Source of the DNA: Eledone cirrhosa
Taxonomy: Eukaryota > Mollusca > Cephalopoda > Octopoda > Eledonidae
Reading direction: 5' to 3'
Assembly (NCBI GenBank): GCA_964016885.1
Contig: OZ024743.1
Span: forward strand, 169,104,833-169,168,832
Length of the DNA: 64,000 nucleotides
The translations under genes and the position numbers were made by a program. Below are positions 21,585-33,041 of this stretch, piece by piece (the first letter of the stretch is position 1; each line of letters begins with the position of its first letter). Below the pieces are notes generated by a model, which saw only the letters and a program-made list of their open reading frames with translations, ran no database searches and was not told the origin of the DNA.

Positions 21585-22181
21585 TGTAGTGACCTACATT
21601 CCGCCGGCTCACATACATTCTCTGTGCGTGATTTGGCTCAGCTCAGCCAATCAGCGCCAGTGGAAGAGAATGTATCTCTACGCGCACTAAGGGAAAAGTT
21701 TCCGCGTTGATTTGAAGAATCAGCCTCTCGCATCCTGAACTTCGAAGGAGCAACACTTACATGTATCGGTGAGATTTTGCACTTTGGCCTGCCGGCCTTC
21801 CTTGGGCCTGGCACAATGGCACATTCCCTTTTGTAACCACATTTTATGTGTAAGTTCCACCATACAAATTAACAAACATTATTTGTGCTGGATTGGCAAT
21901 ATCGGTAGAGGGTCGGACGCCATGCTTTGCAGCAAAGAGTTACGGCCCTTTATGGTCTGAGTTCAAATCCCGCCGAGGTTAACTTTGCCTTTCATCCTTA
22001 CGGGGTCGATAAAATAAAGTACCAGTAATGCACTGGGATAGTTGCTGGCCTTCTGCCAAAGGTAGAAACAATTATTTGTGCTACAACAAAAATAAAGATA
22101 CATTTCATCTCTAAATTCTGCCATTGACATTATTTTTATGTTACTCATGTCCCAATAACCTTTATATACTATGCTGCTAGT
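21585..22181 (+). mobile_element. Gypsy LTR, type B, left copy (+), with SINE inside
   Basis: Begins TGTAGTGACCTACATTCC next to a polypurine tract and ends near ATGCTGCTAG, abutting the inverted A-type LTR. Its length including the SINE is about 597 bp. The second copy, inverted, is the disrupted LTR at 26928-26951 plus 33042-33619 (about 602 bp), with the same SINE at the same position. Confidence 0.72.
21890..22070 (+). mobile_element. SINE inside the left B-type LTR
   Basis: Octopus-type SINE flanked by a perfect 12-bp target duplication ATTATTTGTGCT (21878-21889 and 22071-22082). Confidence 0.9.
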
Positions 22182-22941
22182 TGTAACGGTATATTTGTGT
22201 GGTTGTAACGATAAGTGGAGAGAATGAATTGTTGGTATGATGGTTTCAATGTAAAGAAAAATACCAGGATTGTGTTGTTACAAAGTTTATTTTATTATAA
22301 CAATATTCAATTTGAATATTGAATGATAAAATCAATAACACGAAATATTCGTACAATAATTTGGTGGCTCTTCGAGCCACGTAAATACACGTATCACAGA
22401 ATACGGGTAAAATAGAATTTGTACTGTATCTGAAAGATACAATGTGAATAAACAGAAATGGTGCGTGTGAAAAATGCAAACAGTGTGAACTTACTATGAA
22501 TGCATGTGTGCGTATCAGTATATTTGCTTGTTTTAGTAGAAGTAGTAGTAAGTGATCAGCCCGGCGGGTGAGAAATAAGTGACAGACTGGTTTTTCGTGA
22601 CGAGAGCTTGTAAATGCGACTTGTCTTGTCTCTATATCACTTCTTTTCTCCCCGGGGCGTAAACAACCCCTGTATTTATAAGGGTTAAAGTTAGAAGGAT
22701 AGATATATCCTCTGAACTTCGGTTAGAGTCTCCCAAGGGATTAGTTTGCCAAGCGTAAACAAGTCAGAAAGATGGATATATTCTCTGACCTGTCATATAT
22801 ATCTTCTGTCAGGCGTAAACACCTCTGACCCGTGTTTAGCCTCTCCCAAGGGGTTAGTCTCTTGAGCGTAAACAACTTACCACGGCTTGTCCCAGAGGCG
22901 GGAAATTTCAGATTCGGTTTCGAATCTTCGCTGCCGTTATA
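22182..22941 (-). mobile_element. Gypsy LTR, type A, right copy (-)
   Basis: 760 bp, minus orientation, starting TATAACGG at 22941 and ending CCGTTACA at 22182. Preceded on the minus strand by a polypurine tract at 22942-22957, so it is the 3' LTR of the pol-bearing segment at 23330-26875. Confidence 0.75.
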
Positions 22942-22957
22942 GTACCCCCCTTCTAGG
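22942..22957 (-). promoter_or_regulatory. Polypurine tract
   Basis: Minus strand CCTAGAAGGGGGGTAC directly before the A-type LTR. Confidence 0.6.
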
Positions 22958-23329
22958 AAGAAATCTAAGATTGAACGATCTAGGTGCATGTGAAATAAAG
23001 ATAGGTATGACTATGTGTGTTGTTGAAGAAAATCAGTAAAAAAAAAACACAAAAAAAACACATGAAAGTCATTTACAAACAGGAGACATGAAAGAAAACA
23101 TGCAAAGCAAAAGAAAATGTACTGTGATGTTACATAAAATTGAAGATGTTCGTACGAAAAGTTTGTTGATTAAAAGTTCGTTCATTTCATAGAAACGGAA
23201 AAATGTTCTTTTGATGTGTGTGATGCACAGTCAATTGACGTGTGTGTAGCAATATTTCATGACCACAGAAATTGACCGATTCGTTGAAATGTACAAATTA
23301 GCCGAAATGTCGACCAGATGCATAATTTG

Positions 23330-24880
23330 TACTTACTCGATAAACTTGTACGTATCGCGTGGGCCATCGAACTCTTCTTCCAGATTTGGTGTGTCAAGGT
23401 TGTGCAGAATTTGTGATGTTTGTGTCGGGAAAAGTTGTTGGTGATTCTGCTGGAGAAACGGTGGCTACTGGTGGCAATTCCTGTTCTATGAACGCTTTTT
23501 TAAACGATCAATGGAGACGGTATTTCGTTTCCCGTTCAAGTCGAGGACGAAATACTCAGGGCGTTTCTGTATCACCTTATAGGGCCCGGAATACGGCGGA
23601 CGAAGTTGCGATGGAATACCGTCATTTCTAACCAAAACATGCGTCCATGTGTCGATGTCTTTTGGTATGTGTGAAGTAACGTGCTGTTGTTTAGGGGCTG
23701 AAGGAGACAGATGCGACATCGATGACCGTAAACGGTGCACATATTTTGTTGGGTCTGGAAGTTCTTGTGGCGAAACAGGAGCGATCATTTGTCCGGGTAG
23801 AGTGAGTACGGTGCCATAAACCATTTCAGCCGGAGGATGTCCGACTCCCTCCTTAATAGTGGAACGAATACCGAGAAGAATGAGTGGGAGGTATTCGAAC
23901 CAGTTAGTCGAGTCTTCGTAAGCCTTGATAGATGACTTTAGCGGGCGGTGGAAACGTTCCACCGTGCCGTTAGCGGCAGGGTGATACGCCGTTGTACGGA
24001 TGTGTTTGCACCCGAGGAGACGAGTCAGCTCGGTAAATAGGTGCGAATCGAACTGACGTCCTCTATCCGTAGTGATGGTCGCGGGTGTGCCGAAACGCGA
24101 AACCCAGTGAAACACTAGCGTTTTGGCGATAGTTTCTGCGGTAATATCCGTCAGGGGAAAAGCTTCTGGCCAGCGAGAAAATAGGTCGACACAGGTGAGA
24201 AGATGAGTGTAGTTGTGAGATGGAGGCAAAGGTCCAACGATGTCTATGTGCACATGTTGGAACCGTGCATCAGCTGTTGCGAAAGAACCGATCGGGGCTT
24301 TGATGTGCCGGTGAATTTTCGCCTTCTGGCACGCGATACATTTCCTATACCATTCGCGGGTGTCCTTGTTGATGTTGGGCCACACAAAGCGGGCAACCAT
24401 CAGTTTCTGCGTGGCGCGGACGCCAGGATGTGCCAGAGAAGGCAGTGCCGAGAAAACGTCGCGTCGATGTTTCCGGGGCACGTATGGACGCTCGTGGCCT
24501 GTGGAGATGTCGGACCAAATATAACCCGAAGAGGTCAGTGGGCATTCCTGCAATTTCAAGGATGATTTCCGGAGTTGCAGCAGTTCCTCGTCATTCTGTT
24601 GATCCGCTGCAATCTTCTGGAGGTCGATAGTGGCAGTGGTGTGGATTGCGTTAAGCTCCATGCGCGATAGGGCATCAGCTGCTGAGTTGGTGGCACCCTT
24701 AATGTACCGAATATCAGTAGTGTACTGAGAAATGAAGTCCAGATGTCGGACCTCCCTGGGTGAGTTTTGGTCAGGCTTGGCATTGAACGCGTACACTAGT
24801 GGTTTGTGGTCGGTGTATATGGAGAACACACGACCTTCTAGCATGTGTCGAAAATGCTTGACAGCAAGCAAATAATTTAC
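23330..24880 (-). pseudogene. Gypsy-1 RNase H end, integrase and C-terminal tail
   Basis: The 461-codon frame at 24871-23486 begins in RNase H ([23 protein letters not shown]). It has the HHCC finger ([19 protein letters not shown]...CIACQKAK) and the DDE core ([11 protein letters not shown] ... TTDRGRQFD ... [14 protein letters not shown]). A C-terminal domain reads [12 protein letters not shown] and [13 protein letters not shown] stop at 23486 is followed in other frames by SGRRVRWPTRYV, the usual end of this type of integrase, at about 23345-23375. The integrase would insert element cDNA into the genome. The catalytic triad residues are visible. A frameshift near 24880 separates it from the RT block. 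Confidence 0.82.
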
Positions 24881-26433
24881 GACTGAATGTGCTGTACTTA
24901 GTTTCGGCGGGTTTTAATCGCTTAGAGAAAAAAGATACAGGGCGCCAAATATCGCCAGAGAGCTGTTGAAGCACACCTCCAACGCTGAAATCGGATGCAT
25001 CAGTCAATAAACACATTGGGCGCCAGGTTTGGGGTAACTCAGCCTCGGACAACATTTTCTTCAACTCAGCGAAAGCGGTACAGTCTTTTTCGCTGGGATT
25101 GATGTTTGCGTTTTTGGTTGTACGCTGCCGCAGCAAATCTGTGAGTGGTTGGGCTGTCTCTGCACAGTGGAGTATAAATATTCTGTAGAAGTTAACCAGG
25201 CCAAGAAATTCTCGCAGTTTGCGGAGAGATGTAGGTTGTGGAAAGTCAATGATGGATTTGACTTTCTCCTTAAGTGGGCGAATACCATCTATGTCAATGA
25301 TGTGTCCCAGAAAATGAAGGGACGCAACACCGAACTCACATTTGCTGGGGTTGATAACAATTCCGTATTCACTCAAACGTGTGAATAGGAGATCCAGGTG
25401 TTTCTCATGTACTTCATCGGAGCTGCTGGCAACCAGTAAGTCGTCAAAGTATGCGTATACAAAATGTAGACCCCTGGTGACTGAATCGATGAATCGCTGG
25501 AATGTCTGCGTTGCAGTTCGCAAACCGAAAGGCATACGCAGAAATTCGAACATTCCAAAGGGTGTTGTGACGGCGGTCTCAGGAATATCTGCGGGCTCAA
25601 CGGGTATCTGATTGTAAGCTTGCACAAGATCGATCTTCAAAAATATGCGAGCCCCGTGCAGCGCGCTAGAGAAGTCCTGTAGATGAGGCACTGGATAAGA
25701 GTCAGGAACGGTGCAGTTGTTCAGTGCACGGTAGTTGTCACAGATTCGCCAGTCGTTGGACGACTTCTTGGGTACACAGTGTATGGGTGAGGACCAGTTG
25801 CTGCTGGACGGACGTATGATGCCGAGATCCAGCATGTGCTGAAATTCTTGTTTGACGGACTTCAGCCGGTCTGGTGGTAGCCTTCTAGGTCGTGCAGCGA
25901 CAGGTGGGCCGTATATTTTTATGTAGTGTGTGACGTCATGTTTTACAGGGCAAGCGTTGAATAGTGGTCGAGCTACGTCTGGGTATTTGTTGATGATGTG
26001 GTTGTGCCGGGTTGTTGTTGTCGATCGTGAAATGATTGGACTGACTGTGGCTGTCCTAGCGGCTCTGCCGCGCACAGCGAGACCAGTGGAGTTGTCAACG
26101 AGACGTTGGTTTTTCAGGTCCACTAGCAGCGAGAAGTGCTGAAGAAAGTCAGCTCCTAAAATAGGGGTCGGCAGCTTAGCCACAACGAATAACCACTGGA
26201 AAGTGCAGCGTAGTCCCAAATTTAGTGTCGGGGACTGTTCTCCGTAGGTCGGAATATGAGTGATTCACCGCCTGGAGCCAGGCTGGAGGTCTCTCTCCTT
26301 TTTCCAAGAACGCAGGAAACGGGGATGATGCTGACTTCAGCACCGGTGTCGACCAGGAAACGCGTGCTTGTGACGCGATCCTGAATGAAAAGTAGGCGAC
26401 TTTGGTTATGAGGGCCAGAAACGTCCGTCGCAT
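24881..26433 (-). pseudogene. Gypsy-1 protease, reverse transcriptase and RNase H start
   Basis: Protease in one frame (FLVDTGAEVSIIP, about 26375) and, after a frameshift near 26230, [13 protein letters not shown] runs from [16 protein letters not shown] through [26 protein letters not shown], the tip [14 protein letters not shown] and the catalytic box YFDDLL (about 25445), to [12 protein letters not shown] and FLGLVNFYR. RNase H starts with [15 protein letters not shown]. All RT aspartates are present. The reading from 26219 to 24771 is uninterrupted but the RNase H C-terminal part is out of frame after about 24880. Confidence 0.85.
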
Positions 26434-26875
26434 TCAGTTTCTAGCTGTGTCGTTTCCCTGATTCGACAAATGAACAGGGATGACTGCACTTTTGCGCTCG
26501 TCTCCCGAATTTTGGTGGTACCAACACATTTCTGGTGAATCCCGAGATGCGATCGGACTTCTTGAGCGTCCACCAAATCGGCGAGTTCGACTGTTGGACC
26601 GATGCGTGGCAGGGTTGCGCAGTGACAAGGCCTGAATTTGTTGCGTCAAGGCCTGTATCTGTGTTGCTTGCTGTGCCAGTAACTGGTGTAGATCGGGCAT
26701 CTCTGTGGCACTGGAGGGCTGAAGGAAAGGATTGGTGGGAGGCACGGCTGGCGTCACATTCGCTAAAGTTGAGTGCACGAACCACAGTGTGCACCCAGAA
26801 TGGTGGAATTCTTAATGTAAATGCCGCCCGGACTGCCATTTCAACTGTAGATGAATCGTCGGGTGCTAGAGACAT
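26434..26875 (-). pseudogene. Gypsy-1 gag, internally deleted
   Basis: Starts at 26875 with a short N-terminus ending RIPPFW, then changes frame to a C-terminal part with a glutamine-rich helix (LLAQQATQIQALTQQ) and an arginine/serine stretch. A knuckle-like CWYHQN continues as KKCSHPC in the other frame. Together these give only about 145 residues, much shorter than the family's gag, so most of the capsid-like middle is missing. Confidence 0.6.
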
Positions 26876-26907
26876 CGTTTGTAGTGGATGATCAGAAGGT
26901 TGTGTGT

Positions 26908-26926
26908 CTGTTTTACAGGGTCACCA
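26908..26926 (-). promoter_or_regulatory. Gypsy-1 primer-binding site
   Basis: Minus strand TGGTGACCCTGTAAAACAG directly after the end of the B-type LTR. Confidence 0.6.
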
Positions 26927-26927
26927 G

Positions 26928-26951
26928 TTTCAGGAGCATAATATATGAATG
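26928..26951 (-). mobile_element. B-type LTR, 3' tip (right copy, split)
   Basis: Last 24 bases of the right B-type LTR. They include the left AATG target duplication (26948-26951) of the Gypsy-2 insertion. The rest of the LTR resumes at 33042. Confidence 0.65.
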
Positions 26952-27555
26952 TGTAGTAAGACGCCTTACTCCCCCTGTCGGATAATGGACCAGGCCTAGT
27001 TGTCTCCCCCTGGTTGAGAACACTATTTAAGTAAGCAGCAGTATTACTTTCTCAGACAAGCCACGGAGACAGCAAACAGCAGACGGCCTTTGTACCACGA
27101 AACAGCAGCCAGCCTTTGGACCACGAGATCACACAGATGTCAATACACTGAACTCCTATACCGAAGCCACAAGGATAGTGTTGGCCGAGCACTGGCTCAT
27201 AACTGATTTCACTTTACTGGTCCCGTCACATTGATGACCCAGACGTGGGCGTTACATTGGTGACCCATGACAATTGTAATACGTTGCCTTCATTTCAACT
27301 GATCACGTCTATATTGGTATGTTGTTTCATTTGTAATATAACAAACACATAATAGACAAAATAAACATCATCCTTATTTACATTGTTGAATAGAACTCTC
27401 GTTGTGGTTATTATCTTGTCTACACACACACCCACTCACTTGTTATAATTCTATGGAGTACCTATCCTCTCACTTACGAAAATGGTAAATAGACGAGGGA
27501 CTTTCCCTCACGTCTATATTGATAAATAATCCAATAAGAATTCTTCATTACCACA
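26952..27555 (+). repeat. Gypsy-2 5' LTR
   Basis: Starts TGTAGTAAGACGCC and ends CATTACCACA. It contains a TATTTAAG possible TATA-like box (about 27026) and two near-repeats of CCACGA(A/G)A...CAGC(A)GACGG-type sequence downstream. Confidence 0.9.
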
Positions 27556-27574
27556 CTGGTAACCCCGACTAAAG
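27556..27574 (+). promoter_or_regulatory. Gypsy-2 primer-binding site
   Basis: CTGGTAACCCCGACTAAAG directly after the LTR. Confidence 0.65.
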
Positions 27575-27959
27575 AATTTTACACAGTCTTTTATTCATTT
27601 GAACTTAAATATTTCACTGTTATTACCACGTTGCCAACCTTTTCGCAACTTACTAAAGTACACAAAAAAAAAGACAGAGAAATAATAATGTTTATACGGT
27701 ATTGACAAAGTATACAAAAAACCAGCCAAAATTTTTTCAAATATGGCATTGCTTTTCTGCTCCGTTTTGCAATTTTCCCGCCAGGACAGGGACATTTTGA
27801 ATTGCTTGTCTGTGTTCCATATTTGATCAAGAGAAAAACTGTTTTTGTGAACATTACTGCCCCGCTGGGGATACACATGCCTTACTTTTTTTCTAAGGGA
27901 TTTTTAGCCACAGGCTACCTGTTATTGATATGCAACGTGGATATATTCTAAAACAAACA

Positions 27960-28051
27960 TTTTTTTTTCTCTTTTTCTCTTTTTCTCTTTTTCTCTTTTT
28001 CTCTTTTTCTCTTTTTCTCTTTTTCTCTTTTTCTCTTTTTCTCTTTTTCTC
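27960..28051 (+). repeat. (TTTTTCTC)n octamer tract
   Basis: About ten copies of TTTTTCTC in the Gypsy-2 leader. The equivalent position in the 48817-55527 element has only a short remnant. Confidence 0.9.
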
Positions 28052-28280
28052 GGGTTATATGATTTGGCTTGCCCGTTGAACCAACACAAGGGGACAGACG
28101 TTGAAGGAAAAACAAATTTTTTTAAAAATATATATGTACTTTATGTATTTTTGCTATTTCCTAATGTTTTGAATGTCTGTTTCTTTTTGACCTTTGATTT
28201 TTTTTCCATTTTGGGTGTTTACTTTTCCCTGTACGAGGGAACATTAATTGCTGTTTCTATTTTTTTTTAGTCGTTTCACA

Positions 28281-29057
28281 ATGAATACGCCACATTTGCC
28301 CGCCTTTACCGGAAACCCTAAGCTGTGGTTCGCCCAGCTACAGGCGTATTTTACGGTCTGTAAGACCGAGTCTGACCAGCGCCTCGCTGTCTTGATTAGC
28401 GGACTTCCCCCTAATTTAGCAGATTCGGTCCAAGACCTAATTACAGACCCCCCTCTGACTTAACGTATGATTCTTTAAAAGGCGAGATCTTGAGAAGGAA
28501 CTGTAAATCGGTAGAGAGTCGTTTTCGGTCATTTATCGAGGACGAACGATTAGGTGAGAGAACCGCTACCGCTTTTCTCCGGCATTTGCGTGAATTGAGT
28601 GATTCCCAAGATCAGGATAGCCCTTTCCTGGAGCAATTGTTCTTCTCTCGCCTACCTCAAGAGGTACAGGCGATCCTAGCCCATATGCTAGAGTTAAACA
28701 CACTCGACCACATTGCTGTCTCTGCCGACAAAATAGTAGAAGTGACGAAGAGAGACACTTCGAAGCAAAAGTACGTTGCTTCCTCTTCTCTTCCTCAATC
28801 ACGCTCATCAGCGAGTGATGAGAAGTTGGTCAAAACTATGGAAGCCATGACTCGTCAAATGGCGGAGTTGTGCCAGGAACTCAGGTCTTTTGGACGGCAG
28901 AGGAGCCGCTCACGATCTTATTCAACTCCTCGGCGCCGTAGCCGTTCCAAATCTTGAAATCTATCATATTTTTATTACCATGACAAATATGGTGACAAAG
29001 CCGCCCGTTGTAGGCCTCCTTGTGCTTACAAGGGAAACGACGACCAGAGTCACTAAC
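28281..29057 (+). pseudogene. Gypsy-2 gag
   Basis: ATG at 28281 (NTPHLPAFTGNPKLWFAQLQ, a Mag-type gag start). A C6 run at about 28448-28453, where seven C are expected, shifts the frame to RRNCKSVESRFRSFIEDERL at 28490. Then follow a capsid-like helical part and an arginine/serine-rich tail that hits TGA at 28955-28957. After the stop the knuckle region is still readable ([19 protein letters not shown]), but its first Cys is Phe. The same C-run error, the same TGA and the same Cys loss occur in gag copy b of the 48817-55527 element. Gag would form the virus-like particle and bind the element RNA. Confidence 0.85.
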
Positions 29058-29093
29058 GGCGGATAGTGCGCTTGCGAAACATCATCCAACCGC

Positions 29094-30921
29094 CACTTTT
29101 TTATTGAGGACCTGCTATCAGGTAGAGCCTTTCTGGTTGACACAGGTGCAGCTTGTTCAATATGGCCTGTGTGTTGTATGAAGGAGACTCTCCCTGAGTC
29201 ACCTATTGAGTTGCAGGCAGTAAATTGTTCGCCGATTCGAACCTTCGGACAAATCTCGCTACCTTTGCAGTTCCGTAATCTGCGGCGTGAGTTTAAATGG
29301 ATTTTTACTGTCGCTGCCTTGCCGTATCCGATTCTAGGCGCGGATTTTCTCCACCATTTTTCATTGACAGTGGACCTCCGTCGTAAACGCCTAATTGATG
29401 ACATCACTGGTTTTTCTGTTGTTGGCAAGGCAGCAGGAGTTCCAATGGTTAGCCCGACCTTTTTTCTTGCTAACACCGGCGATACTTACCATGCGTTGTT
29501 GAACTCGTTCCCGCAACTGACTCAGGGAAATTTTCGAGTTGATGAGCCAACTCATACCACGGAGCACTTCATAACTACAACTGGTGCTCCCGTTATTTCT
29601 CGTCCTCGTCGCTTGCCTCCGGACAAACTCAAAGCAGCACGATCAGAGTTTGATCATATGCTGCAGTTGGGGATTATTCGTCCGTCCACGAGCCCGAGGG
29701 CGTCCCCATTACACATGGTACCGAAAGCGAATGGCGATTGGAGACCTACTGGAGATTAACGACGCTTAAATTCAATGACGGAACCGGACCGTTATCCTAT
29801 CCCTCATCTGCAAGACTTTGCGTCTTCGTTGCAGGGATGCAAGGTATTCTCCAAACTAGATTTAATTCGTGCGTACCATCAAATTCCTGTCCATAAAAAT
29901 GACATTCCTAAAACGGCTATAGTTACGCCATTTGGGTCATTCGAGTTTTTGACTATGCCGTTCGGATTAAGGAATGCCGCTAGTACTTTTCAGCGGTTTA
30001 TGGATGAGGTTACTCGCAGCCTCGATTTCGTCTATACCTATATTGACGACCTGCTCATTGCTAGTTCTTCTCAAGAGCAACATACGCACCATTTGAATCT
30101 TCTTTTCCGCCGATTGAAGGCGTATAACGTGCAGCTTAATGCACCCAAATGTGTTTTTGGTGCTGAGTCACTGACTTTCTTGGGTCACGTCATCGATGCT
30201 GACGGTATTCGACCCCGGCCTGAGTGAGTTAAGGTCATAGACGATTTGCCTCCACCGACCTCACTACGTCTGTTACGCCAGTTCTTAGGCTTGATTAATT
30301 TTTATAGGCGTTTCGTGCCAAATTGTGTAAGATTGCTTTTCTCCCTGACGGAAATTTAAAAAAATTGTCGGAAGAAGAATACAAACAATTCTTTGACAGA
30401 CACTCAACTTGCTGATTTTCAGCACGCCAAAACTGCTTTGGCTAATGCTTCTTTACTGGCTCACCCGGTACCCGGTGCAAAGCTAACGCTTTGTGTTGAT
30501 GCATCGGATATCGCTGTAGGCGCAGTGCTACAACAAAACATCAATGGTTACCAGCCACCGCTGGAGTTTTTTTCCAGAAAAATGAAATCTGCTGAGACGC
30601 GCTACAGCACCTTTGGAAGGGAGCTTTTAGCCATCTATTTAGCCGTGAAACATTTTTCACATATGCTAGAGGGTAGACTATTTACTATCCTCACTGACCA
30701 TAAACCATTAACTTTTGCGTTGAGAGCGAAAGCTGATAAATACTCGCCCAGAGAGACGAGGCACCTTGATTTCATCTCGCAATATCCGAACGATATCCAA
30801 CACATTCCGGGTTCACTGAATACAGCGGCCGATGCTTTGTCCCGCTTACCCGTGACAGCGATCTCGTCACCCTCTGACACAGATCTGATTCGTTTGGCTG
30901 CGGATCAGCCTCCCCTTGAGT
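29094..30921 (+). pseudogene. Gypsy-2 protease, reverse transcriptase and RNase H
   Basis: Protease [13 protein letters not shown] with [13 protein letters not shown] from [16 protein letters not shown] through [15 protein letters not shown] and [14 protein letters not shown] to YIDDLL (30039-30050) and [12 protein letters not shown]. RNase H has [25 protein letters not shown] and NTAADALSR. In-frame TAA at about 29758 (tyrosine codon in the sister copy), TGA at about 30225 (arginine in the sister) and a short frameshifted patch near 30350-30380 break it. The final TGA at 30919-30921 is shared with the sister copy. Catalytic residues of all three enzymes are present. Confidence 0.88.
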
Positions 30922-30923
30922 GA

Positions 30924-32222
30924 TTGGATGTTACATCGCCTGAGTTTGCGAATTGCGAGATGAAATACTTGCCTCTGTCGACTGCAGTTGGCCAAATTCT
31001 CTGCGACATCTCTTTGGACGTGCCTAGGCCCTTCGTTCCAGAGAATCATCGTCGGACCGTGTTTCTGGCATTACATAGTTTCTCATATCCAGGATCTTCT
31101 GCCACAGTAAAGCTCATATCAGATAGATTTTTCTGGCCAAATATGAGGCGTGAAATTGCTGCTTGGTGCCGTTCCTGCGTCGCTTGCCAGAAATAAAAGG
31201 TCCATCGACACGTCAAGGCCCCCCTGGGTACCTTTACTAACCCAGATGCGCGTTTTTCGCACATTCACATTGATATAGTGGGAAATTGGCCTGTCAGCGA
31301 CGGTTATTCTTATCTGCTGACTACAGTTGACCGTTTTTCGAGATGGCCTGAAGCCATCCCCTTGAAAAACATCACCGCTGAGACAACAGCGCGTGCTCTG
31401 GTGTCTGGATGGATCTCTCGTTATGGAGTTCCATCCACAGTAACTACCGACCGTGGACGACAGTTCGAGTCGAGCCTTTTCCTCGAACTGTCAAAATTAA
31501 TTGGTGCTAAACGCATCAGAACTACGGCGTACCATCCCGCTTCGAATGGTATGGTGGAGCGTTTTCACCGACAACTGACGGCCTCCTTAATGGCCTCAAT
31601 AGACTCGGCGCGTTGGAGCGAGTACCTCCCTATTGTGCTATTAGGGATTCGGTCAACGGTGAAGGTCGACTTTGGATTTTCACCGGCCGAAGTACTGTAC
31701 GGTGCCCCTCTGACGTTGCCCGGGCAAATGTTTGCCCCTATCGATCTTAATGCCCAAGATCACGCTTCCTACGTGTCCCGTTTGCGCTCCTATTTCCAGG
31801 ATTTGCCGCCAATGGACACTAGGAAACAAACTGTCAAGACTGCTGTCCCGAGGGATATTGCCTCGTGGACGCATGTCTTTGTAAGGAAAGATTCTGTGAA
31901 GCCCCCGCTCACACAGCCTTACACTGGACCTTACCGTGTCTTAGCGCGCTCGGCTAAGCATTTCACTCTAGATATTAAAGGGTCCAGGGAGACAGTTATA
32001 ATAGACAGGCTTAAGCAGGCACATCTGGACACGGACGCTGTGGTTCCTGATTCACGAACCCCTTCGTATTTGCCTGTTGAGCGAACGCCTGTTCCTGAAC
32101 CCCATCATCGCCTGTCCCTACACCACCACCATCGCCACGTTACAAGACCACGACCCGTTCAGGTCGTAGGGTCCACTGGCCCCAAAAATTTTGCAGCACC
32201 GTCTATATTTAGACTGTGTTAG
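30924..32222 (+). pseudogene. Gypsy-2 integrase
   Basis: HHCC finger region with FWPNMRREIAAWCRSCVACQ, then TAA (about 31194) where the sister copy has RSK. Catalytic core: [40 protein letters not shown]-terminal domain has [18 protein letters not shown] and [12 protein letters not shown]. The stop at 32222 follows a frameshift relative to the sister, whose C-terminus reads [10 protein letters not shown]. The catalytic D,D,E residues are intact. Confidence 0.86.
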
Positions 32223-32425
32223 CTGCACCTTTTTTTTTGCTTCTGTGTTTTTTTTTGCTTCTGCTTTTTTTTGCCTTTTTTTATGCATGCATGTTTTTTA
32301 ACATTTTTCAAATCCTTATTCTGGATTTAACGATTGGTAGAGCGAATAGCTGCCCCTTGTTGCATTGTTCGCCATCTTACTCCACGTGTGAGTAATAACA
32401 TCGATTTTCGATGATTTGAAAATCT

Positions 32426-32437
32426 GGCAGGGGATAC
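32426..32437 (+). promoter_or_regulatory. Gypsy-2 polypurine tract
   Basis: TGGCAGGGGATAC context directly before the 3' LTR, identical in the 48817-55527 element. Confidence 0.65.
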
Positions 32438-33041
32438 TGTAGTAAGACGCCTTAATCCCCGCTGTCGGATAATGGACCATGCCTAGTTGTCTCCCCCTGG
32501 TTGAGAACACTATTTAAGTAAGCAGCAGTATTACTTTCTCAGACAAGCCACGGAGACAGCAAACAGCAGACGGCCTTTGTACCACGAAACAGCAGACAGC
32601 CTTTGGACCACGAGATCACACAGATGTGAATACACTGAACTCCTATGCCGAAGCCACAAGGATAGTGTTGGCCGGGCACTGGCTCATAACTGATTTCACT
32701 TTACTGGACCCTCACATTGGTGACCCAGACGTGGGCGTTACATTGGTGACCCACGACAATTGTAATTCGTTGCCTTCATTTCAACTGATCACGTCTATAT
32801 TGGTATGTTGTTTCATTTGTAATATAACAAACATATAATAGACAAAATAAACATCATCCTTATTTACATTGTTGAATAGAACTCTCGTTGTGGTTATTAT
32901 CTTGTCTACACACACACCCACTCACTTGTTATAATTCTATGGAGTACCTATCCTCTCACTTACGAAAATGGTAAATAGACGAGGGACTTTCCCTCACGTC
33001 TATATTGATAAACTATCCAACAAGGATTCTTCATTACCACA
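32438..33041 (+). repeat. Gypsy-2 3' LTR
   Basis: 604 bp, colinear with the 5' LTR with scattered substitutions. Confidence 0.9.

Larger units (their letters stand above)
26952..33041 (+). mobile_element. Gypsy-2: complete Ty3/Gypsy retrotransposon
   Basis: 6,090 bp with two 604-bp LTRs (26952-27555 and 32438-33041) and a 4-bp target duplication AATG (26948-26951 and 33042-33045). Order is LTR, primer-binding site, leader, gag, protease, RT, RNase H, integrase, polypurine tract, LTR. No env. It is inserted in the B-type LTR. The equal LTR lengths and few LTR differences suggest a fairly recent insertion, although several lesions break the coding frames. Confidence 0.92.

Noticed and set aside
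32223..32437. Envelope gene in Gypsy-2 or Gypsy-3
   Set aside because: Only about 200 bp lie between integrase and the polypurine tract, so these are env-less LTR retrotransposons, not retroviruses.
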